64,000 nucleotides of DNA from Marinobacter salicampi (GCF_011074795.1 NZ_JAAMPF010000029.1:124001-188000); one strand, 5' to 3'. Counted from the stretch's first letter, positions 46,630 to 57,850 are shown. Notes: a model not told the origin generated them from the sequence alone. A program made the numbers and translations.

Positions 46630-46736
46630 GGAAAGGTTTTCAACCCTCCGCCCGAAATAAACCACACAGGCAGGCGACGGCTCCAGGGGCCGGGCGTTAC
46701 AAATCCGTCGAAAGTTTCTGATGTTGGACGAGGCTA

Positions 46737-48083
46737 ATGATCAAGATCAAAAAAGGCCTGAATCTTCCCATCAGTGGCGCACCCGAACAGACCATTACTG
46801 ATGGCAAAGCCGTCCGCCACGTGGCGTTGATTGGTTTTGACTACAACGGCATGAAGCCGACTATGGCTGTGAAAGAGGGAGACCGCGTCAAGCGTGGTTC
46901 GCTGCTGTTTACGGACAAGAAGACCGAGGGCGTTCGTTATACATCACCTGCCGCGGGGGTGGTGAAAGAAGTTAATCGGGGTGAGCGTCGAGTGTTCCAG
47001 TCAGTCGTGGTTGAGATTGACGGCGACGAGGCGGAAACCTTTGCGCGCTACAGTGATGCTGATTTTGCGGGTCTTGAACGCCAGCAGGTTATCGACAATC
47101 TGATCGAATCCGGCCTCTGGACAGCGTTCCGTACGCGTCCCTACAGTAAGGTGCCGCCCATCGACTCGGCTCCGCATTCGATCTTTGTCTCGGTCATGGA
47201 TACCAATCCCCTGGCTGCAGACCCAACCGTTATTATCAATGAAGACAAGGCCGCTTTTGAGCTGGGCCTGCGGCTTCTGACCAAGCTTACCGCGGGCAAG
47301 GTTTTTGTCACCGGAAAGCCGGGTTCCAATGTGCCTGTGCCAAAAACAGAGGCAGTCGAGGTCCAGCAGTTTGACGGCGTTCATCCTGCGGGCAATGTTG
47401 GTACCCATATCCACTATCTCGATCCTGTCGTTGGCGACAAGGTGGTCTGGAGCATCGGCTACCAGGACGTCATAGCCATGGCGAAACTGTTCCAGACAGG
47501 TGAACTGCCCGTAGAGAGAGTGATTGCGGTCGGCGGCCCCAAGGCCCTGAAGCCTCGCCTGATCCGTACCCGCCTGGGTGCCAGCCTGGAAGAGTTGCTG
47601 GAAGGCGAGATGGCCACGGACTGTGAGGTTCGCATGGTTTCCGGTTCCGTTTTTGGAGGCCGTCGTGCCGCCGGTCCCTGCGCCTACCTGGGTCGCTTTG
47701 CCAACCAGGTTTCCCTGCTTGAGGAAGGCCACAAGCGTGAGTTCCTGGGGTGGCTGTCGCCCGGACCTAACCGGTTCTCTATACTGAACATCTACCTTTC
47801 GAAGTTTGTTCCCGGGAAGCTGTTTAATCTCACCACGACCACCAATGGTAGTGAGAGGGCAATGGTGCCAGTGGGCGCATACGAAAGCGTGATGCCCCTG
47901 GACATTCTCCCGACTCAGTTACTCCGGTCCCTGATTGTAGGTGACACCGAAGTGGCTCAGAAGCTGGGTGCGCTGGAGTTGGACGAAGAAGACTTGGCGC
48001 TGTGCACCTTTGTGTGTCCGGGTAAATACGAGTACGGGCCGATTCTCCGAGAGAATCTGACCCGTATCGAGATCGAGGGCTAA
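46737..48083 (+). CDS. nqrA: Na+-translocating NADH:quinone reductase subunit A
   Basis: A 448-residue peripheral subunit of Na+-NQR, the primary sodium pump that oxidises NADH and reduces ubiquinone. It opens with [14 protein letters not shown] and shows the NqrA stretch [15 protein letters not shown] in a lipoyl-like fold. The latter half contains [15 protein letters not shown] and ends with [15 protein letters not shown]. There are no TM segments, as expected. ATG 46737 has GACGAGG just upstream. First of eight co-directional genes ending with nqrM. Confidence 0.97.
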   Translation: MIKIKKGLNLPISGAPEQTITDGKAVRHVALIGFDYNGMKPTMAVKEGDRVKRGSLLFTDKKTEGVRYTSPAAGVVKEVNRGERRVFQSVVVEIDGDEAETFARYSDADFAGLERQQVIDNLIESGLWTAFRTRPYSKVPPIDSAPHSIFVSVMDTNPLAADPTVIINEDKAAFELGLRLLTKLTAGKVFVTGKPGSNVPVPKTEAVEVQQFDGVHPAGNVGTHIHYLDPVVGDKVVWSIGYQDVIAMAKLFQTGELPVERVIAVGGPKALKPRLIRTRLGASLEELLEGEMATDCEVRMVSGSVFGGRRAAGPCAYLGRFANQVSLLEEGHKREFLGWLSPGPNRFSILNIYLSKFVPGKLFNLTTTTNGSERAMVPVGAYESVMPLDILPTQLLRSLIVGDTEVAQKLGALELDEEDLALCTFVCPGKYEYGPILRENLTRIEIEG

Positions 48084-48087
48084 TCTG

Positions 48088-49293
48088 ATGGCTATTCGAC
48101 AGTTTCTCGACGGAGTGGAACACCACTTCGAAAAGGGCGGCAAATATGAGCGCTGGTATGCGCTCTATGAAGCCGTGGATACGATCTTCTACACGCCTGG
48201 CAAAGTGACGTCGACGACCTCCCATGTACGCGACGGTATCGACCTTAAGCGCATCATGATCACGGTGTGGGCCTGTACGTTCCCGGCCATGTTCTTCGGT
48301 ATGTGGAACATCGGCTACCAGGCCAACAGCTTCTTGGCCGCCAGTCCTGATGCGGTGATGGGCGACGGCGCCTTGCGCTCGGCCTTCATTGCCGCTCTTG
48401 CGGGCAATGACCCCGGTAGCATCTGGGATAACATGGTGTACGGCTTCGCCTACTTCGTCCCGATCTATGCTGTGACGTTCATCGTAGGCGGTTTCTGGGA
48501 AGTGCTGTTCGCTACCGTGCGTCGCCATGAGGTGAACGAGGGGTTCTTCGTCACCTCAATCCTGTTCGCTTTGATCTGTCCGCCTACCATCCCGCTCTGG
48601 CAAGTAGCCCTAGGCATCACCTTTGGTATTGTGATCGGTAAGGAAGTCTTTGGCGGTACCGGCAAGAACTTCCTTAACCCGGCCCTTACCGGCCGTGCCT
48701 TCCTGTACTTTGCCTATCCGGCCCAGATTTCGGGTGATACCGTTTGGACTGCGGTCGATGGGTTCAGTGGCGCGACAGCACTCAGCTGGGCAGCGTCCGG
48801 GGGCGTCGAGGCACTTCAGGAACAGATCGGCTGGATGTCTGCTTTTTTCGGGTCAATTCAGGGCTCTATGGGCGAAACCTCAACGCTGGCGGTACTGGCG
48901 GGGGGCATTCTCCTTCTGATAATGAAGATCGCCTCGTACCGGATCGTCGGCGGCGTGATGCTGGGCATGATAGGCACGGCCCTTCTGCTTAACACGGTAG
49001 GTTCGGAAACCAATCCCATGTTTGATGTGCCTGCACACTGGCACCTGGTTATGGGCGGGTTCGCGTTTGGCATGGTGTTCATGGCAACGGACCCTGTCTC
49101 AGCAGCCATGACCAACACCGGTAAATGGTGCTTCGGAATCCTGGTCGGCCTGATGACTGTCCTGATCCGGGTTGTTAACCCGGCCTTCCCGGAAGGCATC
49201 ATGCTGGCAATCCTGTTCGCGAACCTCTTTGCGCCTCTGATGGACCACTATGTGGTCCAGGCCAATATCAAACGGAGACTCGCCCGTGGCTAA
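48088..49293 (+). CDS. nqrB: Na+-NQR subunit B
   Basis: A 401-residue polytopic membrane subunit with about ten TM segments. Covalent FMN attaches to a Thr; the motif SGATALSW (about residues 228-235) supplies it, matching Thr236 of Vibrio NqrB. A riboflavin site is also known in NqrB. Na+ translocation is assigned to this subunit. It starts four bases after nqrA and overlaps nqrC by 8 bp. Confidence 0.97.
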   Translation: MAIRQFLDGVEHHFEKGGKYERWYALYEAVDTIFYTPGKVTSTTSHVRDGIDLKRIMITVWACTFPAMFFGMWNIGYQANSFLAASPDAVMGDGALRSAFIAALAGNDPGSIWDNMVYGFAYFVPIYAVTFIVGGFWEVLFATVRRHEVNEGFFVTSILFALICPPTIPLWQVALGITFGIVIGKEVFGGTGKNFLNPALTGRAFLYFAYPAQISGDTVWTAVDGFSGATALSWAASGGVEALQEQIGWMSAFFGSIQGSMGETSTLAVLAGGILLLIMKIASYRIVGGVMLGMIGTALLLNTVGSETNPMFDVPAHWHLVMGGFAFGMVFMATDPVSAAMTNTGKWCFGILVGLMTVLIRVVNPAFPEGIMLAILFANLFAPLMDHYVVQANIKRRLARG

Positions 49294-50092
49294 GAAACCT
49301 AAAGATACTGTTTCCAGGACTCTTGGCGTCGCTCTGGCCCTGTGCGTGGTCTGCTCTGTCGTGGTCTCGGCAGCGGCTGTAATGCTGCGCCCGGCCCAGA
49401 TCACCAACCAGAGCCTGGACATCAAGAGCAATATTCTTGCAGCATCAGGCATGCTGGAGCCTGGCATGGGAGCCGAAGCCATTGAGGATCGCTTCCAGGA
49501 GTTTGAAGTCCGTCTGGTCGATCTTGAAACCGGTGAATACGTCAACCCGGACGCTGTCGGTGTGAGTGACATAATGAAGTATGATCAGTACCGGGCTGCC
49601 TCCAACCCCGAAATATCGATCAATCTGCCTACCAAGGAAGATATGGCTGGCATCAAGCGGCGTGCGAAGGTCGCCAAGATCTATATTCTGCGGGAAAATG
49701 ACGAACTCAAGCGAGTTGTGCTTCCTATCCATGGTTACGGTCTGTGGTCCACCCTCTATGGTTTCATGTCACTTGAAGGTGACGCCAACACCATTGAGGG
49801 AATTGGCTTCTACGACCATGCTGAAACTCCGGGGCTGGGTGGAGAAGTGGACAACCCCCGCTGGAAGTCACAATGGCAGGGTAAAGAGCTTTATGACGAA
49901 GGCAGCGATGAGCCGCAGATCCGTCTGGTCAAGGGTGGCGTGAGCTCAGATGCCCAGGACAAAGAGCATAAAATCGATGCTCTCTCCGGCGCTACACTGA
50001 CCAGCCGTGGTGTGGAAAAGCTGGTGAACTACTGGATGGGTGAGCGCGGCTTTGCCCCTTACCTGAACAAACTTCGCCAAGGGGATGCTTGA
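49286..50092 (+). CDS. nqrC: Na+-NQR subunit C
   Basis: A 268-residue membrane-anchored flavoprotein: one TM at about 13-36 and a periplasmic FMN-binding domain whose motif [13 protein letters not shown] contains the Thr that ApbE flavinylates. GTG 49286 is chosen: GGAG lies nine bases upstream and the protein then begins [15 protein letters not shown] like its relatives. An upstream in-frame ATG at 49250 is embedded in nqrB and adds foreign sequence. Confidence 0.95.
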   Translation: MAKKPKDTVSRTLGVALALCVVCSVVVSAAAVMLRPAQITNQSLDIKSNILAASGMLEPGMGAEAIEDRFQEFEVRLVDLETGEYVNPDAVGVSDIMKYDQYRAASNPEISINLPTKEDMAGIKRRAKVAKIYILRENDELKRVVLPIHGYGLWSTLYGFMSLEGDANTIEGIGFYDHAETPGLGGEVDNPRWKSQWQGKELYDEGSDEPQIRLVKGGVSSDAQDKEHKIDALSGATLTSRGVEKLVNYWMGERGFAPYLNKLRQGDA

Positions 50093-50094
50093 TC

Positions 50095-50760
50095 ATGGCC
50101 GAAACTTCAGCCAAGCAGGTTCTTTTTGAACCGGTCTTTAATAATAATCCCATCGCCCTCCAGATACTGGGTATCTGTTCGGCGCTGGCTGTAACCACCA
50201 GCCTGAGTGTGACGCTGGTTATGTGTGCTTCGGTTATTGCCGTTACCGCGTTCTCCAACCTGGCGGTGTCGCTGGTGCGGATGCAGATCCCTAACAGCAT
50301 CCGGATCATCGTCCAGATGACCATCATTGCCTCGCTGGTTATTGTGGTCGATCAGGTGCTCAAGGCCTACGCCTACGAAATCAGCAAGCAGCTGTCGGTA
50401 TTCGTGGGTTTGATCATTACCAACTGCATCGTTATGGGCCGCGCCGAGGGTTTTGCCATGAACAATGGTCCCTGGCTGAGCTTCCTGGACGGCATCGGTA
50501 ACGGCCTGGGCTATTCGGTACTGCTCCTGATCGTGGCGTTCTGCCGGGAGCTGATCGGGGCCGGGTCTCTGATGGGTTACACGCTCATGCCTCTGGTAAA
50601 CGAGGGTGGCTGGTATGTTCCGAACGGGCTGCTGCTCTTGCCGCCCAGTGCGTTCTTCATTATTGGTCTTCTCATTTGGGGCCTGCGGGCCTGGAAGCCG
50701 GAACAGGTCGAGGCACCGGATTACAAGATGTCCCGTCATAAAGTGAAGGAGGCCTTCTGA
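50095..50760 (+). CDS. nqrD: Na+-NQR subunit D
   Basis: A 221-residue membrane subunit with six TM segments and the NqrD/RnfE family stretch [17 protein letters not shown], carrying one of the cysteines (INC-type) that hold the intramembrane iron-sulfur centre shared with NqrE. ATG 50095 stands two bases after the nqrC stop, with AAGGGG upstream. TGATG overlap with nqrE. Confidence 0.96.
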   Translation: MAETSAKQVLFEPVFNNNPIALQILGICSALAVTTSLSVTLVMCASVIAVTAFSNLAVSLVRMQIPNSIRIIVQMTIIASLVIVVDQVLKAYAYEISKQLSVFVGLIITNCIVMGRAEGFAMNNGPWLSFLDGIGNGLGYSVLLLIVAFCRELIGAGSLMGYTLMPLVNEGGWYVPNGLLLLPPSAFFIIGLLIWGLRAWKPEQVEAPDYKMSRHKVKEAF

Positions 50761-51368
50761 TGGAGCATTATATCAGCCTGATCATAAAGGCCATCTTCGT
50801 AGAAAACATGGCGTTGGCCTTCTTCCTGGGGATGTGTACCTTCCTGGCGATCTCCAAGAAGGTTGAGGCTGCGTTTGGTCTCGGTATCGCCGTTGTCGTG
50901 GTGCTTACCCTGACGGTGCCGGTCAACAACCTGATCTACAATGAGATACTGAGAGACGGCGCGCTCGCATGGGCGGGACTGCCGGATGTTGACCTGAGTT
51001 TTCTCGGCCTTCTGACCTATATCGGCGTGATCGCGGCCATGGTTCAGATCATGGAAATGGTACTGGATAAGTATGTCCCGGCACTGTACGCAGCGCTTGG
51101 GGTTTTCCTGCCACTGATCACGGTGAACTGCGCCATCCTCGGTGCCTCATTGTTCATGGTAGAGCGGGACTATACCTTCGGTGAAAGCGTTGTCTATGGT
51201 TTTGGCGCCGGTGTTGGCTGGGCGCTGGCTATCGTCGCCCTGGCCGGTATCCGGGAGAAACTCAAGTACAGCGATGTGCCTGAAGGTCTGCGGGGGCTGG
51301 GGATCACGTTTATAACCGTGGGTCTGATGTCATTGGGCTTCATGTCATTTTCCGGCATTTCCCTGTAA
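50760..51368 (+). CDS. nqrE: Na+-NQR subunit E
   Basis: A 202-residue membrane subunit, homologous to NqrD with inverted topology, six TM segments. The family stretch [19 protein letters not shown] bears the matching Cys for the intramembrane cluster. The N-terminal [19 protein letters not shown] is typical. It shares one base with the nqrD stop. Confidence 0.97.
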   Translation: MEHYISLIIKAIFVENMALAFFLGMCTFLAISKKVEAAFGLGIAVVVVLTLTVPVNNLIYNEILRDGALAWAGLPDVDLSFLGLLTYIGVIAAMVQIMEMVLDKYVPALYAALGVFLPLITVNCAILGASLFMVERDYTFGESVVYGFGAGVGWALAIVALAGIREKLKYSDVPEGLRGLGITFITVGLMSLGFMSFSGISL

Positions 51369-51407
51369 CCGAAACCATGATGTTGGATTTAACGAAAAGG
51401 CGAGACC

Positions 51408-52634
51408 ATGAATATTGAAATTATTCTCGGCGTGGTCATGTTCACCGTTATCGTGCTGTCGCTGGTGGCGATCATCCTCGCGGCCCGCTCGAAACTGGTA
51501 AGCACCGGTAATGTGAAGATCGAGATAAATGACGATCCAGAGCATACCCTGACTACCGAAGCCGGCAGTAAACTTCTGGGAACGCTCGCAGCTAACGGCA
51601 TCTTCCTGTCGTCTGCCTGCGGCGGCGGTGGTACCTGTGCCCAGTGTAAGTGCAAGGTGCTTGAAGGTGGCGGTTCCATGATCCCGACCGAGAGAACTCA
51701 CTTTACCAACCGTGAAGAGCGCGAAGGCTGGCGTCTTTCGTGCCAGGTGCCTGTTAAGCAGGACATGAAAGTGGAGGTTCCGGAAGAGTTCTTCGGTGTG
51801 AAGAAGTGGGAATGTACTGTGGAATCCAACCACAACGTTGCCACCTTTATAAAGGAACTGGTTCTGAAACTGCCGGAAGGCGAAGAGGTAGATTTCCGTG
51901 CCGGTGGCTATGTTCAACTTGAATGTCCTCCCTACGATATCGATTTCAAGGATTTCGATGTTGAGGAAGAATTCCGGGAAGACTGGGACAAGCATGACAT
52001 CTGGCGCTACAAAGGTGTGAACAGGGAAGAGGTGATTCGTGCCTATTCCATGGCGAACTACCCGGAAGAAAAGGGCGTTCTCAAGTTCAACATCCGTATC
52101 GCGACGCCACCTCCGGGGACTGACCACCCGCCAGGGCTGATGTCGACCTATGTCTTCAACCTGAAGCCGGGCGACAAGATTACCGTGTTCGGTCCCTTTG
52201 GTGAATTCTTTGCCAAGAAAACCGAGGCTGAAATGGTCTTTATCGGTGGTGGTGCCGGCATGGCGCCCATGCGCTCACACATCTTTGACCAGCTAAAACG
52301 TCTAAACTCAAAGCGCAAGATCAGCTTCTGGTACGGCGCCAGAAGCGTGCGAGAGATGTTCTACGTTGAGGACTTTGATGGCCTCGCAGAGGAAAACGAC
52401 AATTTCGAGTGGCACGTAGCGCTTTCGGATCCACAGCCCAACGACAACTGGGAGGGGCCGACAGGCTTTATTCACAATGTCCTGTACGAGAAATATCTCA
52501 AGGACCACCCGGCCCCCGAGGATTGTGAATTCTATATGTGCGGGCCACCAATCATGAATGCGTCTGTGATCAAGATGCTGAAGGATATGGGCGTTGAGGA
52601 TGACAATATCATGCTGGATGACTTTGGAGGCTAG
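51408..52634 (+). CDS. nqrF: Na+-NQR subunit F, NADH-oxidising
   Basis: A 408-residue entry subunit for electrons. The N-terminal TM is at about 4-25. A [2Fe-2S] ferredoxin domain follows with Cys71, Cys77, Cys80 and Cys112 ([14 protein letters not shown]). The FAD domain has [11 protein letters not shown], and the NADH domain has [14 protein letters not shown] and CGPPIMN. The C-terminus [10 protein letters not shown] is invariant-like. ATG 51408 has AAGGCGAG upstream; 39 bp after nqrE. Confidence 0.97.
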   Translation: MNIEIILGVVMFTVIVLSLVAIILAARSKLVSTGNVKIEINDDPEHTLTTEAGSKLLGTLAANGIFLSSACGGGGTCAQCKCKVLEGGGSMIPTERTHFTNREEREGWRLSCQVPVKQDMKVEVPEEFFGVKKWECTVESNHNVATFIKELVLKLPEGEEVDFRAGGYVQLECPPYDIDFKDFDVEEEFREDWDKHDIWRYKGVNREEVIRAYSMANYPEEKGVLKFNIRIATPPPGTDHPPGLMSTYVFNLKPGDKITVFGPFGEFFAKKTEAEMVFIGGGAGMAPMRSHIFDQLKRLNSKRKISFWYGARSVREMFYVEDFDGLAEENDNFEWHVALSDPQPNDNWEGPTGFIHNVLYEKYLKDHPAPEDCEFYMCGPPIMNASVIKMLKDMGVEDDNIMLDDFGG

Positions 52635-52643
52635 AACCCGGTA

Positions 52644-53678
52644 ATGACTGCCAGCAGAACCCGGCCCGCCCTGATTGCGATGGTTTTTGCCCTCGCAGTT
52701 TTGGCGGGCTGTTCTTTTGAACCCGAGGCCAAGGTCTGGGAAATCAGCGGGCCGGTTTTCGGTACCCGCTATAGTATCAACGTAGTATTGACCGACGACC
52801 CTGAGCGGCTTGAAACTCTGGCCGATGGAGTGACATCGGTTCTGGAAGAGGTTGACGCCTCCATGTCTACCTGGCGGGCGGATTCTGAACTCTCTCAGTT
52901 CAATTCGGTCCAAGACCAGAACAAATGGTTTCCCCTGTCTGAACCCCTATACCGGGTGTTGTCCGAATCAGAACGCATATCCGAGCTAAGTGGAGGTGCT
53001 TTTGATATCACGATTGGTCCTGTCGTCAACCTATGGGGTTTTGGGCCGGAAGCACGCCCTGAGCAGGCGCCTGATGAGGAGACGCTGGCCCAGAGGCTTT
53101 CGTTGGTCGGTTACGAAAAGCTGACCTTAAGACAGGATCCACCAGCGGTAAAAGCGTCTCATCAGCAGTACCTGGACCTCTCAGCCATCGCCAAGGGGTT
53201 TGCAGTGGATGCCGTTGCAGAGTATCTGGTGCAGCAGGGTGTGGACGGCTTTCTGGTGGAGATCGGTGGTGAGGTCCGGGCCCAAGGCCGCAAACCCGGT
53301 GATCAGCCCTGGCGTCTGGCCATAGAAGAACCGGTGGAGGATCAGCGTCAGGTCAACCGGGTGGTGGTGCTGGAGGGGAAGTCCATGGCGACTTCCGGAG
53401 ATTACCGTAATTACTACGAGGCCGATGGCGTTCGGTACTCTCACACCATTGATCCGGCGGATGGTAAGCCAATAGATCACCGATTGGCGTCAGTCACAGT
53501 CATTGCCGACAATTGTATGCGCGCCGATGGCTTGGCCACCGCTTTCAACGTCCTGGGGTATGAGCGCGCAATGGCGCTGGCAACCCGGGAAAACGTAGCA
53601 GCCTATTTTATTGTACGAGGCGAAACCGGCTTCGAAACACACCATACGCCGGCCTTTTCGTCTTATCTGGTTGATTAA
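52644..53678 (+). CDS. apbE: FAD:protein FMN transferase ApbE
   Basis: A 344-residue periplasmic lipoprotein. The lipobox LAGC places Cys23 as the lipidated residue. Family marks are FGTRYSINVV, SGGAFDITIGPVVNLWGFG, DLSAIAKGFAVDAVAEYL in part, and the FAD/Mg site near VEIGGEVRAQG. It splits FAD and attaches FMN to Thr in NqrB and NqrC. Its place directly after nqrF supports that substrate. Confidence 0.96.
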   Translation: MTASRTRPALIAMVFALAVLAGCSFEPEAKVWEISGPVFGTRYSINVVLTDDPERLETLADGVTSVLEEVDASMSTWRADSELSQFNSVQDQNKWFPLSEPLYRVLSESERISELSGGAFDITIGPVVNLWGFGPEARPEQAPDEETLAQRLSLVGYEKLTLRQDPPAVKASHQQYLDLSAIAKGFAVDAVAEYLVQQGVDGFLVEIGGEVRAQGRKPGDQPWRLAIEEPVEDQRQVNRVVVLEGKSMATSGDYRNYYEADGVRYSHTIDPADGKPIDHRLASVTVIADNCMRADGLATAFNVLGYERAMALATRENVAAYFIVRGETGFETHHTPAFSSYLVD

Positions 53679-53687
53679 GGGGGACTT

Positions 53688-53930
53688 ATGGGTACCTTTC
53701 TTTTGGTTTTGATGATTGTAGGATTTTTGCTTTTCGCCATGTCCATCGGCGTTATCCTCGGACGCAAGCCGATCAGCGGTACCTGCGGCGGCATTGGCGC
53801 ATTGGGCATGGGGCAGGCTTGTGATATCTGTGGAGGAAACAGCAAGAAGTGTGAAGAAGAAAACGACCGTGTGGCTCGTGAGTCCGCACCTGACCTGGCC
53901 TATAACGCCATGGAGGAGAAGCGGTCGTAA
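53688..53930 (+). CDS. nqrM: Na+-NQR maturation protein NqrM
   Basis: An 80-residue protein: one TM segment (about 4-25), then four cysteines, Cys33, Cys45, Cys48 and Cys55, in GTCGGIGALG and ACDICGGNSKKC. NqrM is needed for Na+-NQR assembly, probably by delivering iron to the NqrD/E centre. GGGGGA precedes ATG 53688. The gene ends the nqr set. Confidence 0.95.
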   Translation: MGTFLLVLMIVGFLLFAMSIGVILGRKPISGTCGGIGALGMGQACDICGGNSKKCEEENDRVARESAPDLAYNAMEEKRS

Positions 53931-53968
53931 TAACAATTCCACGACGTAGATAAGGAGTCACTGCGAGC

Positions 53969-55360
53969 ATGGCAGAACATCATTACGACGTCGTCGTTAT
54001 CGGCGCTGGTCCTTCCGGAGAAGGCGCAGCCATGAATGCGACGAAAAGCGGTAAACGGGTCGCAGTCATAGAGGACAAGCAGACAGTCGGAGGAAACTGT
54101 ACCCATTGGGGCACCATCCCTTCCAAAGCTCTACGGCACTCGGTCAAGCAGATCATAACGTTCAATACCAACGTCATGTTCCGGGACATAGGCGAGCCCC
54201 GCTGGTTTTCGTTCCCCAGGGTATTGCAGAACGCCCAGAAGGTTATCGGTAAACAGGTAAAGCTGCGTACCCAGTTCTATTCCCGCAACCGGGTAGACCT
54301 TATAACCGGTGAGGCCTCATTTCTTGACGCCAACCGAATACAGGTCAAAGGCAGCAAGGGCGATGAAATTCTTCATACCAAGAATGTCGTCATTGCAACC
54401 GGTTCCCGGCCTTACCTGCCACCTGACGTGAATTTCAGACATCGCCGCATTTATAACAGCGATACCATTCTGAACCTGTCCCACACGCCCCGAACGTTGA
54501 TCATTTATGGGGCCGGGGTAATCGGTAGCGAGTATGCGTCGATTTTTGCAGGCCTTGGTGTCAAGGTGGACCTGATCAACCCCACTAGCCGTCTTCTGTC
54601 TTTTCTGGACGACGAGATTTCAGATGCTCTGAGCTACCACCTGAGAAACAACGGGGTACTGATCCGTCACAACGAAGAGTATGAAACCGTTGATGGTGAT
54701 GATCAGGGCGTTGTGCTTTCACTGAAGTCCGGCAAGAAAATCCGCGCGGATGCGTTTCTCTGGTGTAATGGCAGGACCGGTAATACGGATCGCCTCGCCC
54801 TGGAAAATGTCGGCCTGGTACCCAACGGCCGGGGCCAGCTCTCGGTAGACGACCACTACCGCACGGAAATCCCCAACATATACGCAGCGGGCGATGTCAT
54901 CGGTTGGCCCAGCCTGGCGAGTGCCGCCTATGATCAGGGTCGCTCTGCCTCTTCAGACATCGTGAAGGACGACCATTTCCGCTATGTGTCGGATGTTCCC
55001 ACTGGTATATATACCATCCCTGAAATCAGTTCCGTTGGCAGGAATGAGCGTGAGCTGACGGAAGCCAGGGTTCCATACGAGGTGGGACAAGCGTTTTTCA
55101 AGGATTTGGCGCGAGCGCAGATAACTGGCGATGCCGTGGGTATGCTCAAAATCCTCTTTCACAGGGAAACACGTGAGCTACTGGGAATTCACTGTTTCGG
55201 TGATCAGGCGGCGGAAATTGTCCACATCGGCCAGGCCATAATGAATCAGCCCGGTGAGCTGAATTCCCTCAACTATTTCATCAACACGACCTTCAACTAT
55301 CCCACCATGGCGGAAGCCTACCGGGTAGCTGCACTGAATGGTTTAAACCGGATCTTTTGA
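53969..55360 (+). CDS. sthA: Soluble pyridine nucleotide transhydrogenase SthA
   Basis: A 463-residue FAD flavoprotein that exchanges reducing power between NADPH and NAD+. The FAD-binding GAGPSGEGA is at 12-20. The site where disulfide reductases have two Cys reads [15 protein letters not shown], with only one, as is normal for SthA. The NAD-binding [17 protein letters not shown] and the C-terminal dimer interface ([18 protein letters not shown]) are present. GGAG precedes ATG 53969. Its place after nqr groups two NADH-handling enzymes. The 3' end overlaps gdpD by 18 bp. Confidence 0.94.
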   Translation: MAEHHYDVVVIGAGPSGEGAAMNATKSGKRVAVIEDKQTVGGNCTHWGTIPSKALRHSVKQIITFNTNVMFRDIGEPRWFSFPRVLQNAQKVIGKQVKLRTQFYSRNRVDLITGEASFLDANRIQVKGSKGDEILHTKNVVIATGSRPYLPPDVNFRHRRIYNSDTILNLSHTPRTLIIYGAGVIGSEYASIFAGLGVKVDLINPTSRLLSFLDDEISDALSYHLRNNGVLIRHNEEYETVDGDDQGVVLSLKSGKKIRADAFLWCNGRTGNTDRLALENVGLVPNGRGQLSVDDHYRTEIPNIYAAGDVIGWPSLASAAYDQGRSASSDIVKDDHFRYVSDVPTGIYTIPEISSVGRNERELTEARVPYEVGQAFFKDLARAQITGDAVGMLKILFHRETRELLGIHCFGDQAAEIVHIGQAIMNQPGELNSLNYFINTTFNYPTMAEAYRVAALNGLNRIF

Positions 55361-56194
55361 TTCGGCAGTTACGGCAAAGCTGTGTTGGTGCCCGGGGTCA
55401 TCTGTATCTGTTGATGGCTGCCGGTTCCTCCCGGTTTCTGCTCTGTTAGGCAGCCTCAGCGTCTTACCTGAGTCCCGGTTGTCAAAGTACATGCGGGTAC
55501 TGGTCGGAAAATCGGTAATAATGCTGTCCACCCCTTTCTCTTCCAGCTCCAGCATGTCGTGGATACGGTTAACGGTCCAGGTCGAAACGTGGAGATCCCG
55601 CTTGTGAGCCGCCTCGACCATAGCTTGAGAGCAGATCCGCCAACTGGCGCAGAGATAGTCGCACTTCAGCCGCACGGCTTGTTTGACCGGGTTAGGGAAA
55701 CGTCTTTCCGCTACAAAGCCAGTTTTTATCGTACGGTCTCTGCGCTTGGTTTCAAGCAGGAACCAACTGTCCGATGAGGTCACTGCAACACGGTCTTTGA
55801 GACCATTCTGCTGGATCAGCTCAGTGAGGCGGTTACACAGAATGTTGAGGCGGCTACGACTGTCGGTCTTGACTTCAAGCTGGAAATGTTCGAAGTCGGG
55901 GCATTCGGCAATCACATCGGCCAGAGTTGGAACGCCGGCGGGGCGTGGCCATACAACCGTATTCCGGCGGGCATCCATAGCGGCAAGCTCGACGGCGGTA
56001 TGTTCCGACACCTTTCCTGTCTTTCCTGTAGTGCGCTCCAGTGTCAGGTCATGGATGACAATAGGAACCCCATCCCCGGACAGCACCAGGTCCAGCTCGA
56101 AATGCCTCACTCCATGGCGGTAGGCGTGGCGAAAACTGGCCAGCGTATTTTCCGGCGCTTCCCCTTTGGCGCCTCGGTGTCCGTATACAATCAT
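55343..56194 (-). CDS. Glycerophosphodiester phosphodiesterase family protein
   Basis: A 283-residue GDPD TIM-barrel enzyme. Catalytic and metal residues appear in [14 protein letters not shown] (His6, Arg7, Glu12), [17 protein letters not shown] (acidic pair and second His) and later FQLEVKTD and STWTVNR. It hydrolyses glycerophosphodiesters to glycerol-3-phosphate and alcohol. No signal peptide is seen. The tail past residue 245 is polar and not conserved. ATG 56194 overlaps the stop of the DAHP synthase gene (ATGA), fixing the start. Confidence 0.92.
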   Translation of the reverse strand: MIVYGHRGAKGEAPENTLASFRHAYRHGVRHFELDLVLSGDGVPIVIHDLTLERTTGKTGKVSEHTAVELAAMDARRNTVVWPRPAGVPTLADVIAECPDFEHFQLEVKTDSRSRLNILCNRLTELIQQNGLKDRVAVTSSDSWFLLETKRRDRTIKTGFVAERRFPNPVKQAVRLKCDYLCASWRICSQAMVEAAHKRDLHVSTWTVNRIHDMLELEEKGVDSIITDFPTSTRMYFDNRDSGKTLRLPNRAETGRNRQPSTDTDDPGHQHSFAVTAESKDPV

Positions 56195-57318
56195 GCTGGC
56201 TGAGGTCCTTCGTCGGTGGTGTACAGGTTCCGACGTTTTTTCCAGGTCTCGTGGCATAACTGAATGTCCGCGAGAAAAGCCGGTAACTCTCTCATATGAA
56301 GAGCCTGGGGACCGTCCACAAGGGCTTTCTCAGGCTTGGGATGAAAATCTGCCAGCACCATATTGGCGCCAGCAATCACACCCTGTGCGGTTGCATGAAC
56401 GACTTCCAGAAGGCCGTCCGGAGCCCGATCACGGGTGCCAACTGAGTGCGATGGGTCTATGCACACCGGCATACGGGTCAAGCGCTTCACCGTCGGCACA
56501 TGGGCAAAGTCAACCATATTCCGGTGAGGTTGGCCCGCATCTGTTTTCATGCCGCGCAGACAGAAGACCACATTTGCATTGCCTTCACTGGCGAGGTATT
56601 CGGCAGCGTTGAGGGACTCATTAAGCGTAATGCCAAATCCTCGCTTCAGCAGGACAGGATAAATCCGCTGACGCCCTATGGATTTGAGAAGCTCAAAGTT
56701 CTGCGTATTACGTGTGCCCACCTGTAGCATAACCCCTGTGGGGCGGCCCAGCTTTTCCAGGCAGTTATCTATTTCCTCGATGTGGCTCTCATGGGTGATC
56801 TCCATGGCGATCACTTTTATACCGTGCTTGCCGGCGGTCTCGAACACCCAGGGCAGGCACCCTTTACCGTGGCCCTGGAAGGAATAGGGGTTAGTGCGGG
56901 GCTTGTAGGCGCCCATGCGGGTACAGTGCTGTCCCTGCTCACTGAGAGCCCGCATCATGATATCGACGTGCTCCTGGTTGTCGACTGCACACAGCCCGGC
57001 AAAGATATTGAGATTGTTCTGGTCAAAGGACACACCATTGTAACTGAAGCCATTCTGGCGCAGGTCGTCATGGTGGCGGCCCAGAATCCGGTAATCGTCG
57101 GAAATGCGTATGACCCGCTCAACTGCTGGCAGGGCAGCAATCTCGTCTTTGTCCAGAGGCTTGGTCTCTCCCAGCAGGTAGATTTCCGTCAGTTTCTGCT
57201 TCGCGCCCTGTATTTCGTGCACCCTCAAGGTGACTCCCGGCAGGTTTTCAAGAAAATGCAGGGTCTCTCGATACGCCTCGCTGTCCAGGGGGGTGTCCGG
57301 ATGAAGAATTGCAAGCAT
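56191..57318 (-). CDS. 3-deoxy-7-phosphoheptulonate (DAHP) synthase, type I-beta-like
   Basis: A 375-residue protein of the DAHP synthetase I/KDSA superfamily. An N-terminal ferredoxin-like domain (about 1-85) precedes the barrel. The barrel has FAGLCAVDNQEH where relatives have AGPCSVE, MGAYKPRTNPYSFQGHG as in the I-beta enzymes, and metal-site stretches VVFCLRGMKT and CIDPSHSVGTRD. DAHP synthase condenses erythrose-4-phosphate and phosphoenolpyruvate, the first shikimate step. AGGAG is six bases before ATG 57318. Transaldolase, which makes erythrose-4-phosphate, is upstream in the same strand run. The Pro-to-Leu change in the GPC motif makes exact substrate less than certain. Confidence 0.82.
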   Translation of the reverse strand: MLAILHPDTPLDSEAYRETLHFLENLPGVTLRVHEIQGAKQKLTEIYLLGETKPLDKDEIAALPAVERVIRISDDYRILGRHHDDLRQNGFSYNGVSFDQNNLNIFAGLCAVDNQEHVDIMMRALSEQGQHCTRMGAYKPRTNPYSFQGHGKGCLPWVFETAGKHGIKVIAMEITHESHIEEIDNCLEKLGRPTGVMLQVGTRNTQNFELLKSIGRQRIYPVLLKRGFGITLNESLNAAEYLASEGNANVVFCLRGMKTDAGQPHRNMVDFAHVPTVKRLTRMPVCIDPSHSVGTRDRAPDGLLEVVHATAQGVIAGANMVLADFHPKPEKALVDGPQALHMRELPAFLADIQLCHETWKKRRNLYTTDEGPQPA

Positions 57319-57391
57319 GATGACTCCTAAAGACAGTCTGGGCGGTCAGGTAAGGGCACCCGATGCAGGTTTAACTGGTGCCTGAAAACCG

Positions 57392-57850
57392 TCAGGGCGA
57401 CAGTTGTGCTTCGGCCCGATGACGGCATTGCATATATTCACGATGGTTAAGGTGCAAGAGCTCAGCCATGCGACGAATGAGATGTTCTTCGTACTTGTCT
57501 ATTCGTCCGTCAGCGAAGGCCACTCGCCAGATACTCTCGAGGATGGCTTCTTTGCCTTCCTGATCAAGCTGCTCGTTGAGCCTGTCAGTGAATTCGTAAA
57601 TCGATGTGGCATCGTCAGCGTGGGAACGGGCGTCGTCCAGGATCTCCTGGGCTTCCTCGCGAGACACATCGTGGGAGCGGACCGCCGAATCCACAATTGC
57701 CTGTAGCTCGCGATCGTCCTCTTCATTGTCGACCCTCGCCAACTGAACCATCAATGCGGTAGCTGCTACCGCCAGTTGATGCCGGTCTGGTTTGGCCCCG
57801 GCCCCCTGACGGCTTTCCGGTGAAAACAACTCCTTCAACAACCCGATCAT
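57392..57850 (-). CDS. TerB-like (DUF533/tellurite-resistance-type) protein
   Basis: A 152-residue soluble, all-helical TerB-fold protein. Repeated acidic stretches VDNEEDDRELQAIVDS and FADGRIDKYEEHLIRRMAELL suit a metal-binding TerB domain. Its cellular role is unknown; TerB-like proteins occur well beyond tellurite resistance. AGGAAG precedes ATG 57850. It lies between tal and the DAHP synthase gene, 29 and 73 bp away. Confidence 0.85.
   Translation of the reverse strand: MIGLLKELFSPESRQGAGAKPDRHQLAVAATALMVQLARVDNEEDDRELQAIVDSAVRSHDVSREEAQEILDDARSHADDATSIYEFTDRLNEQLDQEGKEAILESIWRVAFADGRIDKYEEHLIRRMAELLHLNHREYMQCRHRAEAQLSP

Larger units (their letters stand above)
46457..46736. other. Leader and promoter region of the nqr operon
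   Basis: A 280-bp gap with no gene. It holds the candidate promoter at 46523-46551, a 15-bp palindrome at 46615-46629 and a GC-rich stretch around 46676-46696. If the promoter is right the nqrA leader is about 180 bases, long for a housekeeping operon. No known riboswitch recognised. Confidence 0.6.
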
